A DNA stretch of 64,000 bases from Heracleum sosnowskyi. Its lineage: Eukaryota > Streptophyta > Magnoliopsida > Apiales > Apiaceae. Location of the stretch: the NCBI GenBank assembly GCA_030848705.1, contig CM061244.1:46479190-46543189 (forward strand), written 5' to 3'. Below the pieces are notes generated by a model. That model saw only the letters and a list, made by a program, of their open reading frames with translations, was not told the DNA's origin and did no database searches. Position 1 is the stretch's first letter; every line of letters starts with the position of its first letter. This document shows positions 1 through 10,668 of the stretch, in pieces. The position numbers and the translations under genes were made by a program.

Positions 1-1
1 G

Positions 2-1840
2 AAGACATATGAGTTGGAAATGGAGCAAGATGAAGAAATTGAAAAGGTACAGAAGAAGGGTGGATCTATTGCATTGATTGCATCTGTGAACCAACTGGAA
101 GATGACACTGAAGAAGCTGCAAAGGCCACAACTAGTCGAGCTAGTTGTAGAAGTGATGTTAGCAAGGGTAAAGGCAAGATGACAGAAGAAGAAGAACCAG
201 AACCAGCCAACTTGGATGACTTAGATGAGATTGATGAACACATTGCTTTTCTGTCAAGAAAATTCTCTAAGTTCAAGTTCAAGAGAAACTCAGAAGCAAG
301 GCCACCAAGGAGAGACTTTCAACCTAACAAAAGTAACTGGATTGAAAAGTCTAAATCTAAATGTTTCAATTGTGGAATGCTTGGTCACTTTGCTCGAGAC
401 TGCAGAAAGCCCAAGATTGAGAAGGGCAACAGGAAATTTGAGCCTGTTGATTATAAAAAGAAATACTTTGAACTTCTCAAGCAAAAAGAAAAGGCTTTCA
501 TGTCTCAGGAGTATGATTGGGCTGGTAATGGTGAAGATTCTGATGATGAAGTTGAATATGTCAACTTGGCTCTAATGGCTAACAATCATGACCAGGAAGC
601 AAGCTCCTCAAGCAACCAGGTAACAATTACTAATCTTTCTGAGCTTTCTAAAGAGGAATGCGATAGTGCAGTAAATGAAATGTCTACTGTATTATATAAT
701 TTACGTGTTACTCTTAAATCACTTACCAAAGAGAATTCAAGAATAAAAGAGACTAATTTGCTCTTAAGTGATAGGAATGCAATGTTAGAAGCACAGCTCA
801 TTGATTTTGAGAAAATGAGATGTGTTAGTAGGGATGCTAAGAAGGAACTTGAGAACGTGTTACAAAGGGAAGAAATTCTTAAGACACAACTTGAAATAGA
901 ACAAAGTGTGATTGCTAAATGGAAAGATGTCAGGAATGTTGCTACCAACATCATTAATGTTCAAGGTATGGAATCTTTCTGTGAACAATCATGGAAAAAG
1001 AACAAAGAGAAACTAGGGTATGTTTGTGAAACCTTAGAATCAGAAACAGAGTCAACAAACAACAATGATCATTTGTTGAAGGTTGATATGTCAACGGAAT
1101 GCAATGTCTCGTTGACAGATGAACCATCAACCGATCAGGCTGTTTCGTTGATAGAGAAAAGAAAAGATGAACTCACTAGACTTAACAATAAGTATGGTCC
1201 TGTCACCAAGAACTTTGTTCAAGGTGAGTCTAGTAAATCAAAGAAAGTTGAGAAGCCTGTTGAGAGAGCTAATGTAGGTCACTTGTCCAACAAGCAATTG
1301 AAAGATAAGTTAGAGAATGTTCAAGTTGAGGCTAAGGGAAATAAAAAGAATAACAGGAATGGCAAAGTAGGGATTAACAAACACAACAATTACACACCTG
1401 ATAAATATGCTCCTAGAAAGACATGTGTCAATTGTGGAAGTTTTAGTCATTTATCTACTAACTGCAAATCTGTTAAGAAGACTGTTAAAGTGAAAATTCC
1501 CAAGCCTGCAATGAATAGTTCTATGCCTACAATGCCTGTTATGCCTAACATGTTTGATCCATATGCACAATTTCAAAATCCATATGCCAGCATACCATTT
1601 GTGTCTAATCCATACATGAATATGTTTAATGTGCCACAAATGCCATGGAATATGAATAACATGTTTGTTCCTCCAACTATGCATGCTGTGAATGAAAATG
1701 TGAGCAATCCTCAGAAATCAACACCAAGGATAAAGATTGATTTAAATCAATCTGAGCCCAAGGTGAAAAATGATATAAAAGGAAAAGCAAAGGCTAACAA
1801 AACAGGACCCAAGGAAACTTGGGTACCAAAATCAACTTGA
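2..1840 (+). CDS. gag: Gag of element A (5' end outside window)
   Basis: This is the nucleocapsid-bearing part of a copia Gag, which coats the RNA in the cytoplasmic particle. The frame is open from the window edge, so the capsid-like UBN2 domain is missing here. One CCHC knuckle (CFNCGMLGHFARDC) lies near 361-402 and a second (CVNCGSFSHLSTNC) near 1426-1467. A coiled-coil rich stretch lies between them (about 640-960), followed by a Met/Pro/Asn-rich tail. The acidic stretch at 1087-1153 contains several copies of the element's TCAACGRA motif. Stop is TGA at 1838-1840. No frameshift or nonsense codon is visible in the part shown. Confidence 0.88.
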   Translation, partial: KTYELEMEQDEEIEKVQKKGGSIALIASVNQLEDDTEEAAKATTSRASCRSDVSKGKGKMTEEEEPEPANLDDLDEIDEHIAFLSRKFSKFKFKRNSEARPPRRDFQPNKSNWIEKSKSKCFNCGMLGHFARDCRKPKIEKGNRKFEPVDYKKKYFELLKQKEKAFMSQEYDWAGNGEDSDDEVEYVNLALMANNHDQEASSSSNQVTITNLSELSKEECDSAVNEMSTVLYNLRVTLKSLTKENSRIKETNLLLSDRNAMLEAQLIDFEKMRCVSRDAKKELENVLQREEILKTQLEIEQSVIAKWKDVRNVATNIINVQGMESFCEQSWKKNKEKLGYVCETLESETESTNNNDHLLKVDMSTECNVSLTDEPSTDQAVSLIEKRKDELTRLNNKYGPVTKNFVQGESSKSKKVEKPVERANVGHLSNKQLKDKLENVQVEAKGNKKNNRNGKVGINKHNNYTPDKYAPRKTCVNCGSFSHLSTNCKSVKKTVKVKIPKPAMNSSMPTMPVMPNMFDPYAQFQNPYASIPFVSNPYMNMFNVPQMPWNMNNMFVPPTMHAVNENVSNPQKSTPRIKIDLNQSEPKVKNDIKGKAKANKTGPKETWVPKST

Positions 1841-3146
1841 TTTGGTTTTATTGTGTGCAGGGAGACAAAAGGAATCTTTGGTACTTGGATAGTGGTTTTT
1901 CAAGACACATGACTGGTGATTCTACCCTGCTCACAGAGTTTCAGGAAAGAGCTGGCCCTTGTATTGCTTTTGGAGATGACAACAAAGGCTACACTAAGGG
2001 ATATGGCTTGATTTCAAAAGAGAATGTCATCATAGATGAGGTTGCATTGGTGGATGGTCTTAAGCACAATTTGCTTAGTATCAGCCAACTTTGTGACAAA
2101 GGATTTTTAGTTACATTTTCTAAAGAAGCCTGTGTTGTTTCTAAAGGAGGAAACAACAATGTGGTAATGACTGTATTCAGAAGAGGGAATGTGTACATTG
2201 CTGACTTTAGTAGCACAAGTCCAGAAACCATCACTTGTCTTTTCAGCAAGGCAATCAAAGATGAAAGTTGGCTATGGCACAAGAAATTATCTCATCTGAA
2301 TTTTAAAGTTATGAATGATTTGGTGAGGAAAGATCTTGCAAGAGGAATTCCACAGGTGGAGTTTTCCAAGGATGGTTTGTGTGATGCCTGTCAAAAAGGG
2401 AAACAAAAGAAGGCATCATTCAAAAGCAAGACAGAGTCATCAATTGTCCATCAGCTTGAGTTGCTTCATATGGATTTGTTTTCCCCTGTAAATGTCATGT
2501 TTATTTCAAAGAAGAAATATTGTCTTGTGATTGTTGATGATTTTTCTAGATTTACATGGACTTTCTTTTTGCTCTCCAAAGATGAGGCAAGTGAAATCAT
2601 TATCAATCACATCAAGATGGTAAACTATCATCCTGACTTGAAAGTAAGAAGGATTAGGAGTGACAATGGGACAGAATTCAAGAATTCAAGCATGAAGGTG
2701 TTCTGTGAAGAAAATGGTATTTTGCATGAGTTTTCAGCAGCAAGGACACCACAGCAAAATGGTGTAGTTGAAAGGAAAAACAGAACACTTATTGAAGCTG
2801 CAAGGACAATGCTAGATGAATCAAATTTACCAACTTATTTTTGGGCTGAGGCAGTTAATACAGCTTGCTTCACTCAAAATATTTCTTTGATTAATCAGGC
2901 CAAAGGAATGACCCCTTATCAGCTACTCAAAAGAAAGAAGCCACTATTGGATTTTCTTCATGTCTTTGGATGCAAGTGCTTTGTTCTGAGAAATCAAGCT
3001 GAGCATTTGGGGAAATTTGAAGCAAAGGCAGATGAAGCAATATTTGTGGGATATGCAGCAGGGAAAGCCTACAGAGTCTATAATCTCATAACCAACATTG
3101 TTATGGAATCTGTACATGTTGTTTTTGATGATCTCAAAATTCAAGG
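1819..3146 (+). CDS. pol: Pol of element A, 5' part: protease, GAG-pre-integrase, integrase
   Basis: The frame overlaps the gag end and is shifted by -1 relative to gag. The start is not defined; the listed point is only where the frame opens. Aspartic protease motif WYLDSGFSRHMTG is near 1880. The GAG-pre-integrase domain has WHKKLSHLN and CDACQKGK (about 2274-2410). The integrase core has catalytic D in LLHMDLF (about 2467), D in RSDNGTEF (about 2657) and E in VERKNRTLIEAARTML (about 2770). The frame runs without stops to 3146, where element B inserted. It continues in frame at 16047, so apart from the insertion this polyprotein is intact. Confidence 0.9.
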
Positions 3147-3690
3147 TGTTAGATATAATTGCTGACGTTTGTTTATCAGTGTTTAAGCAACAGGTACTGA
3201 TAAGAGTTTATCGGAAACCGGTCAGAGTTTATTTAAAGTCTGACAGGGTGAAGAGTTTAAAGGAAGCCGGTCAGAGTTTGGTAAAGTCTGACAGGATGAA
3301 AGTTGACTTAGCTGTCGGTGCAAAGATAAAGATTCTAAAAGCAATATATTCTGAAGATGGAAAGAAGCAGAATATATTGATACAGCTAAGGAGACTGGAC
3401 AGAAGACTGAAGCAATCCTTAATTGATATCAATTATATAGCTAATTTTTAGGAATATCAATTAGATAAGGATTGTATGTAACTGTGTACTATATAAACAC
3501 AGATAGGTTATCCCTAGAAGGGACGCGAACATTGAATACATTATTCTTGTAACCTAGTAGCTCTTTGTGATTCATTAACATCACTAAGAGAGAATTATTT
3601 AATATAATTCAGTTTGTTGATTTACAAACCTGTGTTCTTAATTGTTATTCTCATACATACTTGATTATATATTGTGTATTCGGCCTAACA
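3147..3690 (+). repeat. 5' LTR of element B
   Basis: It is 544 bp with TGTTAG and CTAACA ends. A TATA box (CTATATAAAC) lies at about 3489-3498, with the R region downstream. CAGAGTTT, the reverse form of the motif scattered through B, occurs at 3223 and 3272. It differs from the 3' LTR only in a GATATCAATTATAT versus AATATCAATTGTAT stretch near 3424-3438. Short open frames inside it are not genes. Confidence 0.97.
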
Positions 3691-3692
3691 AT

Positions 3693-3704
3693 TGGTATCA
3701 GAGC
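3693..3704 (+). other. Primer binding site of element B (initiator tRNA-Met)
   Basis: TGGTATCAGAGC, two bases after the 5' LTR, matches the complement of the 3' end of plant initiator tRNA-Met. This is the usual primer of SIRE and most plant copia elements. Minus-strand DNA synthesis would start here. Confidence 0.95.
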
Positions 3705-3753
3705 CAAGGCTGTTTAATATATACAGTTTTACGATTCAAACACAGTATTAATC

Positions 3754-6078
3754 ATGTCTGAAGAAAATCAAACTGCTCCTAAGGCTGAACAGGTTAAGCC
3801 CAATTCTGTGAGTCGATATGAAACAATCAGGGTTCCAATTCTCAGGCCAGTAGAGTATCCGATTTGGAAGGTTAAGATGACCATGTTTCTGGAGGCTACA
3901 GATCCAGAATACCTTGACAGAATCTATGATGGTCCTCATATGCCAACTAAATTGTCCCCTGTTGTTGATGGACAAGAACAAAAGACTGTTCCAAAGGAAA
4001 AGAAAGATATGACTCCTGAGGACATCTCATCAATTGCAAAAGATGCAAAGGTTAGACATCTTCTCCACAGTGCTTTAGATAATGTTATGTCTAACAGAGT
4101 AATTGGCTGCAAAACTGCCAAAGAGATATGGGATGCTTTAGAACTCAGATGCCAGGGAACAGGTGCTATCAAGAAGAACAGAAAGACAATACTCACACAG
4201 GAGTATGAGCACTTCGATTCAAGACCTAATGAAACCTTGACTGAGACTTATGACAGATTTTGTAAACTGTTGAATGATCTATCTCTGGTTAATAAAGAAT
4301 ATGAGCTTGAAGAGTCTAATCTCAAGTTTCTGCTATCTCTACCTGAAAAGTGGGATTTAAAGACAACCACAATAAGAGATAATTATGAGCTTGCTGATAC
4401 AGATCTTGATGAAATCTATGGGTTATTGAAAACTCATGAACTGGAGATAGAACAAAGGAATAGAAGATTGAGTAAAAAGACAAAATCTGTTGCTCTCAAA
4501 GTCGAGGAGAAGCCCATTAAGAAGGAATCATCAAGGAAGAAAGCCAAGGGAAAGGCTTTAGTCATTAAATCTGAAAGTGAGTCATCAAATTCTGATGATG
4601 ACTCAAACTCTGGTGAAGCTTCTGACTCTGATGATGATGAAGAACAGATGATGCAAATGGCTGCATTGATGGTGAAGACCTTCAAGAAGATGGGGTTCAA
4701 GAACTTCAAGAAGGGAAAGAGATTCTCAAGGAGAGATTCAAATTCTGAGAAGAAGAATTTCAGAAAGTCTGATGGAAGGGATACCAAGTCTGGAAAGAAG
4801 GACAAATCTGAGATCCAGTGCTACAAGTGCAAAGAGATGGGTCATTATGCCCTAGAGTGCAAGAAAGGAAAATATGAGAAAGCACTCATCTCTAAAGGCA
4901 AAGACTGGGCAGATACTTCAGACTCTGATGATGGAGAAAATTATGCTCTTATGGCAACTGTCAGAGATGAGACTGAATCATCTGAAAATAAGGTACCCCT
5001 AACTACTTATGCTTATGATACTGATAATATATCTGAGTTAAGAGTATATCTGAAAAGTGTTCATGTTAGCTATAGGGATCAGACTTTAGAAAATGAAAGA
5101 ATTAAAACTGAGAATCTTAGTCTTAAAGATAGAAACAAGTTTCTTGAAGGAGAACTTGAAAGTATGAAGCATATTCAAAAAGAAAGAGATGATGCTGTTT
5201 ATGTTGAACAGGAGTTGCTTAAAAGGTATAGGCAACTAGAATCTGATTTAGAAAAAGAAAGAAAAATAATCAAGACATGGACAGATTCTGGAAGAGACAC
5301 TCATCAAGTGTTTCAGACTGATTCTGTAGGTTTAGGTTATTGTGAAAATGATGAACTTAGGTTTAAAGACAAGGTTAAGGTAAAACCACAACTTAAACCT
5401 GTGAAATTTGTTCCAGAAACCAATAAGTTAAAATCTGTTGTAATAAGAGAAGCTGATATGGAATCAGGTGAAGCCTGTGAAAAACAGGAAAATATTATAA
5501 CAGAAAAACTTATGGAAAAAGAAACTGTTAAAAAGCCAGTAAAAACTTGTGAAAAACAGGTTAATGTTGGTTTAATGACAGGGAAACAGTTTAATCATAA
5601 GCTGAAAGAGATAAAATCTGCCATGAAACCAAAAGGGTCCAAGAAGAATAGGAATGGAAAGATAGGCATAAATAATAGAAATAATCATTTGCCTACTGGT
5701 GCTGCTCCAAGGAAAACATGTTATAATTGTGGTAGTTCTAATCATCTTGCTAGATTTTGCACTAAGAACAAACATATTAATTCTTTATCTTCTACATCAG
5801 GAGTAAAGAATGATTATGTGAGGGTTAAACCACAAACTTTATGCACACACTGTGGGAGCACTTGGCATTCCATTTATACTTGCAAGAGTTATCATGCTAT
5901 TTATCATAACTATTATGAGCTAAAACCCAATCTGAAGTGGGTTAAAGCAAACTCTGCAAGTGTAAAGTCTGACAATGTTAGCTTAAACTCTGTTGATAGT
6001 AATTCCGCTGCAAAAGCTAACACTTTTAAGAAAGACAAAGGATCCAAGCAAGTCTGGGTCCTTAAAACTAATACTTAG
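3754..6078 (+). CDS. gag: Gag of element B
   Basis: The frame encodes 774 residues from an ATG 63 bp after the LTR. The first 240 residues form the UBN2/copia Gag capsid region (YPIWKVKMTMFLE, then AKEIWDALE and EESNLKFLLSLPEKW). Lys/Ser/Asp-rich linkers follow. CCHC knuckles are CYKCKEMGHYALEC near residue 355 and CYNCGSSNHLARFC near 655, and a third Cys/His cluster (CTHCGSTWHSIYTC) lies near 696. A predicted coiled coil spans about residues 430-510. Gag assembles the particle and binds the genomic RNA. The long C-terminal extension with extra knuckles is typical of SIRE Gag. TAG at 6076 ends the frame; pol follows in the +1 frame. Confidence 0.95.
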   Translation: MSEENQTAPKAEQVKPNSVSRYETIRVPILRPVEYPIWKVKMTMFLEATDPEYLDRIYDGPHMPTKLSPVVDGQEQKTVPKEKKDMTPEDISSIAKDAKVRHLLHSALDNVMSNRVIGCKTAKEIWDALELRCQGTGAIKKNRKTILTQEYEHFDSRPNETLTETYDRFCKLLNDLSLVNKEYELEESNLKFLLSLPEKWDLKTTTIRDNYELADTDLDEIYGLLKTHELEIEQRNRRLSKKTKSVALKVEEKPIKKESSRKKAKGKALVIKSESESSNSDDDSNSGEASDSDDDEEQMMQMAALMVKTFKKMGFKNFKKGKRFSRRDSNSEKKNFRKSDGRDTKSGKKDKSEIQCYKCKEMGHYALECKKGKYEKALISKGKDWADTSDSDDGENYALMATVRDETESSENKVPLTTYAYDTDNISELRVYLKSVHVSYRDQTLENERIKTENLSLKDRNKFLEGELESMKHIQKERDDAVYVEQELLKRYRQLESDLEKERKIIKTWTDSGRDTHQVFQTDSVGLGYCENDELRFKDKVKVKPQLKPVKFVPETNKLKSVVIREADMESGEACEKQENIITEKLMEKETVKKPVKTCEKQVNVGLMTGKQFNHKLKEIKSAMKPKGSKKNRNGKIGINNRNNHLPTGAAPRKTCYNCGSSNHLARFCTKNKHINSLSSTSGVKNDYVRVKPQTLCTHCGSTWHSIYTCKSYHAIYHNYYELKPNLKWVKANSASVKSDNVSLNSVDSNSAAKANTFKKDKGSKQVWVLKTNT

Positions 6079-6091
6079 TATTTGTTTGTGA

Positions 6092-9000
6092 TTGCAGGGT
6101 ATAATAGAGAGCACACTTATCTTGGACAGTGGATGCTCAGGACATATGACTGGAAATAAAGCCCTGCTATCAGACTTTGAGGAGAAGGCTGGCCCAAAAG
6201 TTTCCTATGGAGATGGCAACATAGGACACACTCTGGGATATGGCAATATCAATCTTGGAAGTGTCATCATTACAAATGTAGCTCTAGTCTCAGGACTCAA
6301 GCATAATCTGTTATCTGTGAGTCAAATCTGTGACAGAGGAAACCATGTAGATTTTCATAGTGAATACTGTGAAGTTATCAGTAAATCTACTGGAAAAGTT
6401 GTTCTAGTTGGACACAGGCACAACAACATTTATGAAGCAAGTTTGGTAACAAACTCTGATGGAAGAACAGTGTGTCTGACTGCAAGAATGTCAAATGAAG
6501 AGAGTTGGAATTGGCACAAGAAGCTCTCTCATCTCAATTTGAACAACATCAATGAGCTAATAAGAAAGGATCTTGTAAGGGGACTTCCAAAATCTATACT
6601 CAGTCTAGATGGCTTGTGTGATTCTTGTCAAAAAGCCAAGCAAAGGAAGTCATCTTTCAAGAGCAAATCTGAATCTTCAGTAGTGGAACCTTATCATCTT
6701 CTACATGTTGATCTCTTTGGACCAGTGAATGTGATGTCCATGGGCAGAAAGAAATATGCTCTAGTAATTGTTGATGAATATACTAGATATACATGGGTGT
6801 ATTTCTTGTCAAAGAAGGATGAAACTGCTCAAACTCTGATGGATCATGTAAATCTACTGGACAAAGGATCACAGCACAAAGTCAAAATTATAAGGAGTGA
6901 TAATGGAACTGAATTCAGAAACTCAATTGTGGAAGCTTTCTGCAAAGAAAGAGGAGTGAAACAAGAATTTTCTGCACCTGGAACTCCACAGCAAAATGGT
7001 GTAGTTGAAAGGAAGAACAGGACTTTAATTGAAGCTGCCAGAACTATGCTTGATGAAGCAAAATTACCAACATACTTCTGGGCAGAAGCTGTTAAGACTG
7101 CTTGTTTTACTCAAAATGCAACATTGATCAACAAGCATGGGAAAACACCATATGAGATGGTGAAAAATAAGAAGCCAAATTTGAAATATTTTCATATATT
7201 TGGATGCAAATGCTTTGTGTTGAAGACTCATCCTGAACAGTTGACAAAGTTCGAGTTAAAAGCTGATGAAGGAATCTTTGTTGGCTATCCATTGTCAACA
7301 AAAGCATTCAGAGTTTATAATCTAAGAACTAAGGTGATCATGGAATCTATACATGTGTCATTTGATGACAAGAAAATAATTGGACTTGAAGACAAGGATG
7401 GATATGATCAACTGCGTTTTGAAAATGAAGATCTATTCTCTGATGATATAAACTCTGATGAAGCAGGGTTGACAAACTCTGACGAAGCATACTCTGAACC
7501 TCTACTGGTAAATACTGGAGAAACTGGAAATTCTCAAATTGAACAAAATAGAGAACCAGTTGAGGGGGAGCGTGAAGAAGCTCAACAAGACACAGCAAGT
7601 GAGTCAGTTGAGGAAACTGATTCAAACTCTGACAGTTCAAACTCTGAGCCATCCAATTCAGGGGGAGCCTCAGATGCTGCAGAAAGTCAACATATGAATC
7701 AGGAGAGCATGGATCAAGGGGGAGGATCCAATAATGATGCAAGAAACCACTTACCAACAGCAAGAAGGTGGACACAGGCACACACACCTGATCTCATAAT
7801 TGGAGATCCTGATGCTAGTGTGAGAACTAGAAGTGCAACAAATAATGAGTGTCTGTATCATGCTTTCTTGTCTCAAACAGAACCAAAGAAAGTGGAGGAA
7901 GCTCTTCAAGATGCAAACTGGATAACAGCAATGCAAGAAGAGTTAAATGAATTTGAGAGAAATGAAGTCTGGACACTTGTACCTAGACCAAAGAATAGAT
8001 CAATTGTAGGTACGAAGTGGGTTTTCAGAAACAAGACTGACAGTGAAGGTGTGATTACAAGAAACAAGGCTAGACTTGTGGCAAAAGGATATTCACAACA
8101 GGAAGGAATTGACTATGATGAAACCTTTGCTCCAGTTGCAAGATTGGAGGCCATAAGAATCTTTCTGGCCTATGCTGCACACAAGAAGTTTAAAGTCTTT
8201 CAGATGGATGTAAAAAGTGCTTTTCTCAATGGGAAGTTTGAAGAAGAAGTATTTGTTGAACAACCACCAGGATTTGTAGATCCCAAGCATCCAGATTATG
8301 TCTACAGGCTTGACAAGGCATTATATGGACTAAAGCAAGCACCAAGAGCATGGTATGAAACTCTTGCTCAATTTCTTTTAGAAAGTGGGTTCACAAGAGG
8401 TACAATTGATAAAACTTTGTTTTATTTCAATTCTGGTGATGATTTGCTTTTAGTTCAAATTTATGTAGATGATATTATTTTTGGATCTACTAATGACAAA
8501 CTCTGTAAGAAGTTTGCAAAGCTTATGCAATCCAGGTATCAAATGAGCATGATGGGAGAGCTTAGTTATTTTCTAGGCTTACAGGTCAAGCAAACAGATG
8601 ATGGTATTTTTATCAATCAAGCAAAATATACCAGAAATCTTCTCAAGAAATTTGGTATGCTTGATAGTTCATCTGCTACAACTCCCATGGCTACAGCAAC
8701 AAAGCTAGACAAAGACACAGGAGCCTCAGTAGATATGACAAACTACAGAGGAATGATAGGGTCATTACTGTATCTTACTGCAAGTAGACCTGATATCATG
8801 TTTGCAACATGTCTTTGTGCAAGATTTCAAGCAGATCCAAGAGAGCCTCATCTAACAGCTGTAAAAAGGATCTTCAAATATCTCAAAGGAACCATAACCT
8901 TGGGTTTGTGGTATCCTAGAGAATCAGAGTTTAAGCTAATTGGTTACTCTGATGCAGATTTTGCAGGCTGTAAGATAGACAGAAAAAGTACAAGTGGAAG

Positions 9001-9406
9001 CTGTCAATTTTTAGGTGACAGATTAGTTTCTTGGTACAGCAAGAAACAGAAGTCGATTTCCACATCCACAGCTGAAGCAGAGTATATAGCAGCTGGTAGC
9101 TGTTGTGCACAGATTTTATGGATGAAGAATCAATTGCTGGATTATGGGTTAAGGTACTCTAAAATACCTATTTTCTGTGATAACCAAAGTGCTATTGCTA
9201 TGACAGGAAATCCAGTACAGCACTCCATGACCAAGCACATCAGCATAAGGTATCATTTTATCAGAGAACATGTGGAAGAAGGGGACATTGAGCTTCATTT
9301 TGTGTCTACAGACCAACAACTTGCAGATATCTTCACCAAACCTTTGAATGAAGTTACTTTTACAAGATTGGTAAATGAACTTGGGATGATCTCTGGTTCT
9401 GACTAG
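6092..9406 (+). CDS. pol: Pol polyprotein of element B (PR-IN-RT-RNase H)
   Basis: The frame holds 1104 codons without a stop. Protease: LDSGCSGHMTG near residue 12. GAG-pre-integrase: WNWHKKLSHLN and CDSCQKAK near 135-180. Integrase core: D in LLHVDLFGP near 206, D in RSDNGTEF near 269 and E in VERKNRTL near 305. Reverse transcriptase: AFLNG near 709 and YVDDIIFGS near 790. RNase H: GYSDADFAGCKIDRKS near 950, STAEAEYIAAGSC near 993 and ADIFTKPL near 1080. All catalytic acidic residues are present. The frame opens at a TTG, not an ATG, 14 bp after the gag stop, so translation must come by frameshift, readthrough or splicing from gag. The order (integrase before RT) is that of Ty1/copia. Confidence 0.95.
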   Translation: MQGIIESTLILDSGCSGHMTGNKALLSDFEEKAGPKVSYGDGNIGHTLGYGNINLGSVIITNVALVSGLKHNLLSVSQICDRGNHVDFHSEYCEVISKSTGKVVLVGHRHNNIYEASLVTNSDGRTVCLTARMSNEESWNWHKKLSHLNLNNINELIRKDLVRGLPKSILSLDGLCDSCQKAKQRKSSFKSKSESSVVEPYHLLHVDLFGPVNVMSMGRKKYALVIVDEYTRYTWVYFLSKKDETAQTLMDHVNLLDKGSQHKVKIIRSDNGTEFRNSIVEAFCKERGVKQEFSAPGTPQQNGVVERKNRTLIEAARTMLDEAKLPTYFWAEAVKTACFTQNATLINKHGKTPYEMVKNKKPNLKYFHIFGCKCFVLKTHPEQLTKFELKADEGIFVGYPLSTKAFRVYNLRTKVIMESIHVSFDDKKIIGLEDKDGYDQLRFENEDLFSDDINSDEAGLTNSDEAYSEPLLVNTGETGNSQIEQNREPVEGEREEAQQDTASESVEETDSNSDSSNSEPSNSGGASDAAESQHMNQESMDQGGGSNNDARNHLPTARRWTQAHTPDLIIGDPDASVRTRSATNNECLYHAFLSQTEPKKVEEALQDANWITAMQEELNEFERNEVWTLVPRPKNRSIVGTKWVFRNKTDSEGVITRNKARLVAKGYSQQEGIDYDETFAPVARLEAIRIFLAYAAHKKFKVFQMDVKSAFLNGKFEEEVFVEQPPGFVDPKHPDYVYRLDKALYGLKQAPRAWYETLAQFLLESGFTRGTIDKTLFYFNSGDDLLLVQIYVDDIIFGSTNDKLCKKFAKLMQSRYQMSMMGELSYFLGLQVKQTDDGIFINQAKYTRNLLKKFGMLDSSSATTPMATATKLDKDTGASVDMTNYRGMIGSLLYLTASRPDIMFATCLCARFQADPREPHLTAVKRIFKYLKGTITLGLWYPRESEFKLIGYSDADFAGCKIDRKSTSGSCQFLGDRLVSWYSKKQKSISTSTAEAEYIAAGSCCAQILWMKNQLLDYGLRYSKIPIFCDNQSAIAMTGNPVQHSMTKHISIRYHFIREHVEEGDIELHFVSTDQQLADIFTKPLNEVTFTRLVNELGMISGSD

Positions 9407-10604
9407 AGATACGGGTTAGACTCAAAATCTATACATGTTTGATTTTTAATGCTCATGATTCCTTGCATGTATTAACTGTTACGAGTACCAGTGTCATAAA
9501 CTCTGTCGGTTAAACTCTGATGCTAAACTCTGTTAGTCATAAAATGTTGGTCATACTCTGATTGTTACAGTTTAATGCTATACTCTGATTGTAATTTTGT
9601 CTGAAACATATGGACCAATGAAGAAATTTGTATGAAGCATAATTCTCAGTAAGTAATTATGAATCCTTAAGAGTTGTATAGATTCTGATCTCAAACATGT
9701 GCAGTAAGTTAACACAGCATGATACTGTCTCTGTATTTATACCATCTCTTAGTTTATTGATCCTATACACTGAGTCTGTATTAGCTGTTTGCATTTTCTC
9801 TCATAAGTTAATTATATCTACTGATGAAGAGTCTAAACTCTGATTCTTAATTAATTAATTAAAAAAAAAAAAAAAAAAATCACCCTCAAATCAAAAGATG
9901 CCAAACAGAGCACAAATTCCTTTGAGATCATGTTGTGCCTAGGAAGATCCAGGAACTTATTGTATGAAATAAGGGCTAAAATCTTTGATTTTTGGTGACT
10001 AGTGCCAACCACTGATTACTGGAAAAAAAAAAAAAAAAATAATAATAATAAAGAAAGGGGGTGAAAAATAAAAGACATATCCAAATGAAAGGATATCAGT
10101 ACTACAGAGTTTAGATATAAAAATCAGATTTTATGTTATACATGAGAGTTTAGGCAACCAGTTTTTACTACTTTAGTTTGTGGATTTTGTGCACTTTGAG
10201 ATGATCTAAATATTGATTTCGGTAAACTCTGCTATTACACACACATATTTTCACACCTGTACAGTTTGAGAAAAGAGTTTATTGACAAAGAAGGACAAAT
10301 GGTAAACATTGATGTATTGTGTGACATATGCCGAGGTAACTTTGTTTTAATCTCTGATGGTTAAAATAATTTCTTTGTTTCAGACATTTTATAATTTTGA
10401 GATTAGACATTTGTTTTTCGAAAAAGTATGATTGGTAAAGGATCTATTTTGCATTAAAAAGAGAAAAGAAAGAGTGTGTTTGATAAGTCCTGATGGTGAT
10501 TAGTAGCGCTGATGAGTATGTTAGTTTACTGTTTAAAGTGATATCATTTCTTTCACTTTACAATTACTATGAGATACTGATATGTAAAGCAAAACAATGA
10601 TTTT
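9407..10604 (+). other. Non-coding spacer downstream of pol in element B
   Basis: No gene was recognised. The spacer is AT-rich, with A-tracts at about 9859-9878 and 10023-10039. It has six exact copies of the element B motif AAACTCTG or CAGAGTTT (9498, 9512, 9525, 9835, 10105, 10224) plus near-copies TACTCTGATT at about 9554 and 9581. Confidence 0.8.
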
Positions 10605-10610
10605 TTTATT
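10605..10610 (-). terminator. Poly(A) signal of the antisense gene in element B
   Basis: On the - strand AATAAA occurs about 60 bp after the stop codon of the 132-residue antisense ORF, in an AT-rich setting. Position and sequence fit a plant near-upstream poly(A) element. Confidence 0.55.
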
Positions 10611-10668
10611 GATTCAAACTTTGGTTACATTCATAAAATTTCATAATCTTATCTAGCTACTTATTCGG

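Noticed and set aside
3098..3451. 117-codon frame at the pol/LTR junction (and its twin at 15497-15802)
   Set aside because: It reads through LTR sequence of element B; the part in the LTR has no protein similarity.
9859..9878. A-tract as the tail of a non-LTR retrotransposon or processed gene
   Set aside because: It lies inside element B's spacer with no coding sequence upstream in LINE or SINE style and no flanking duplication.
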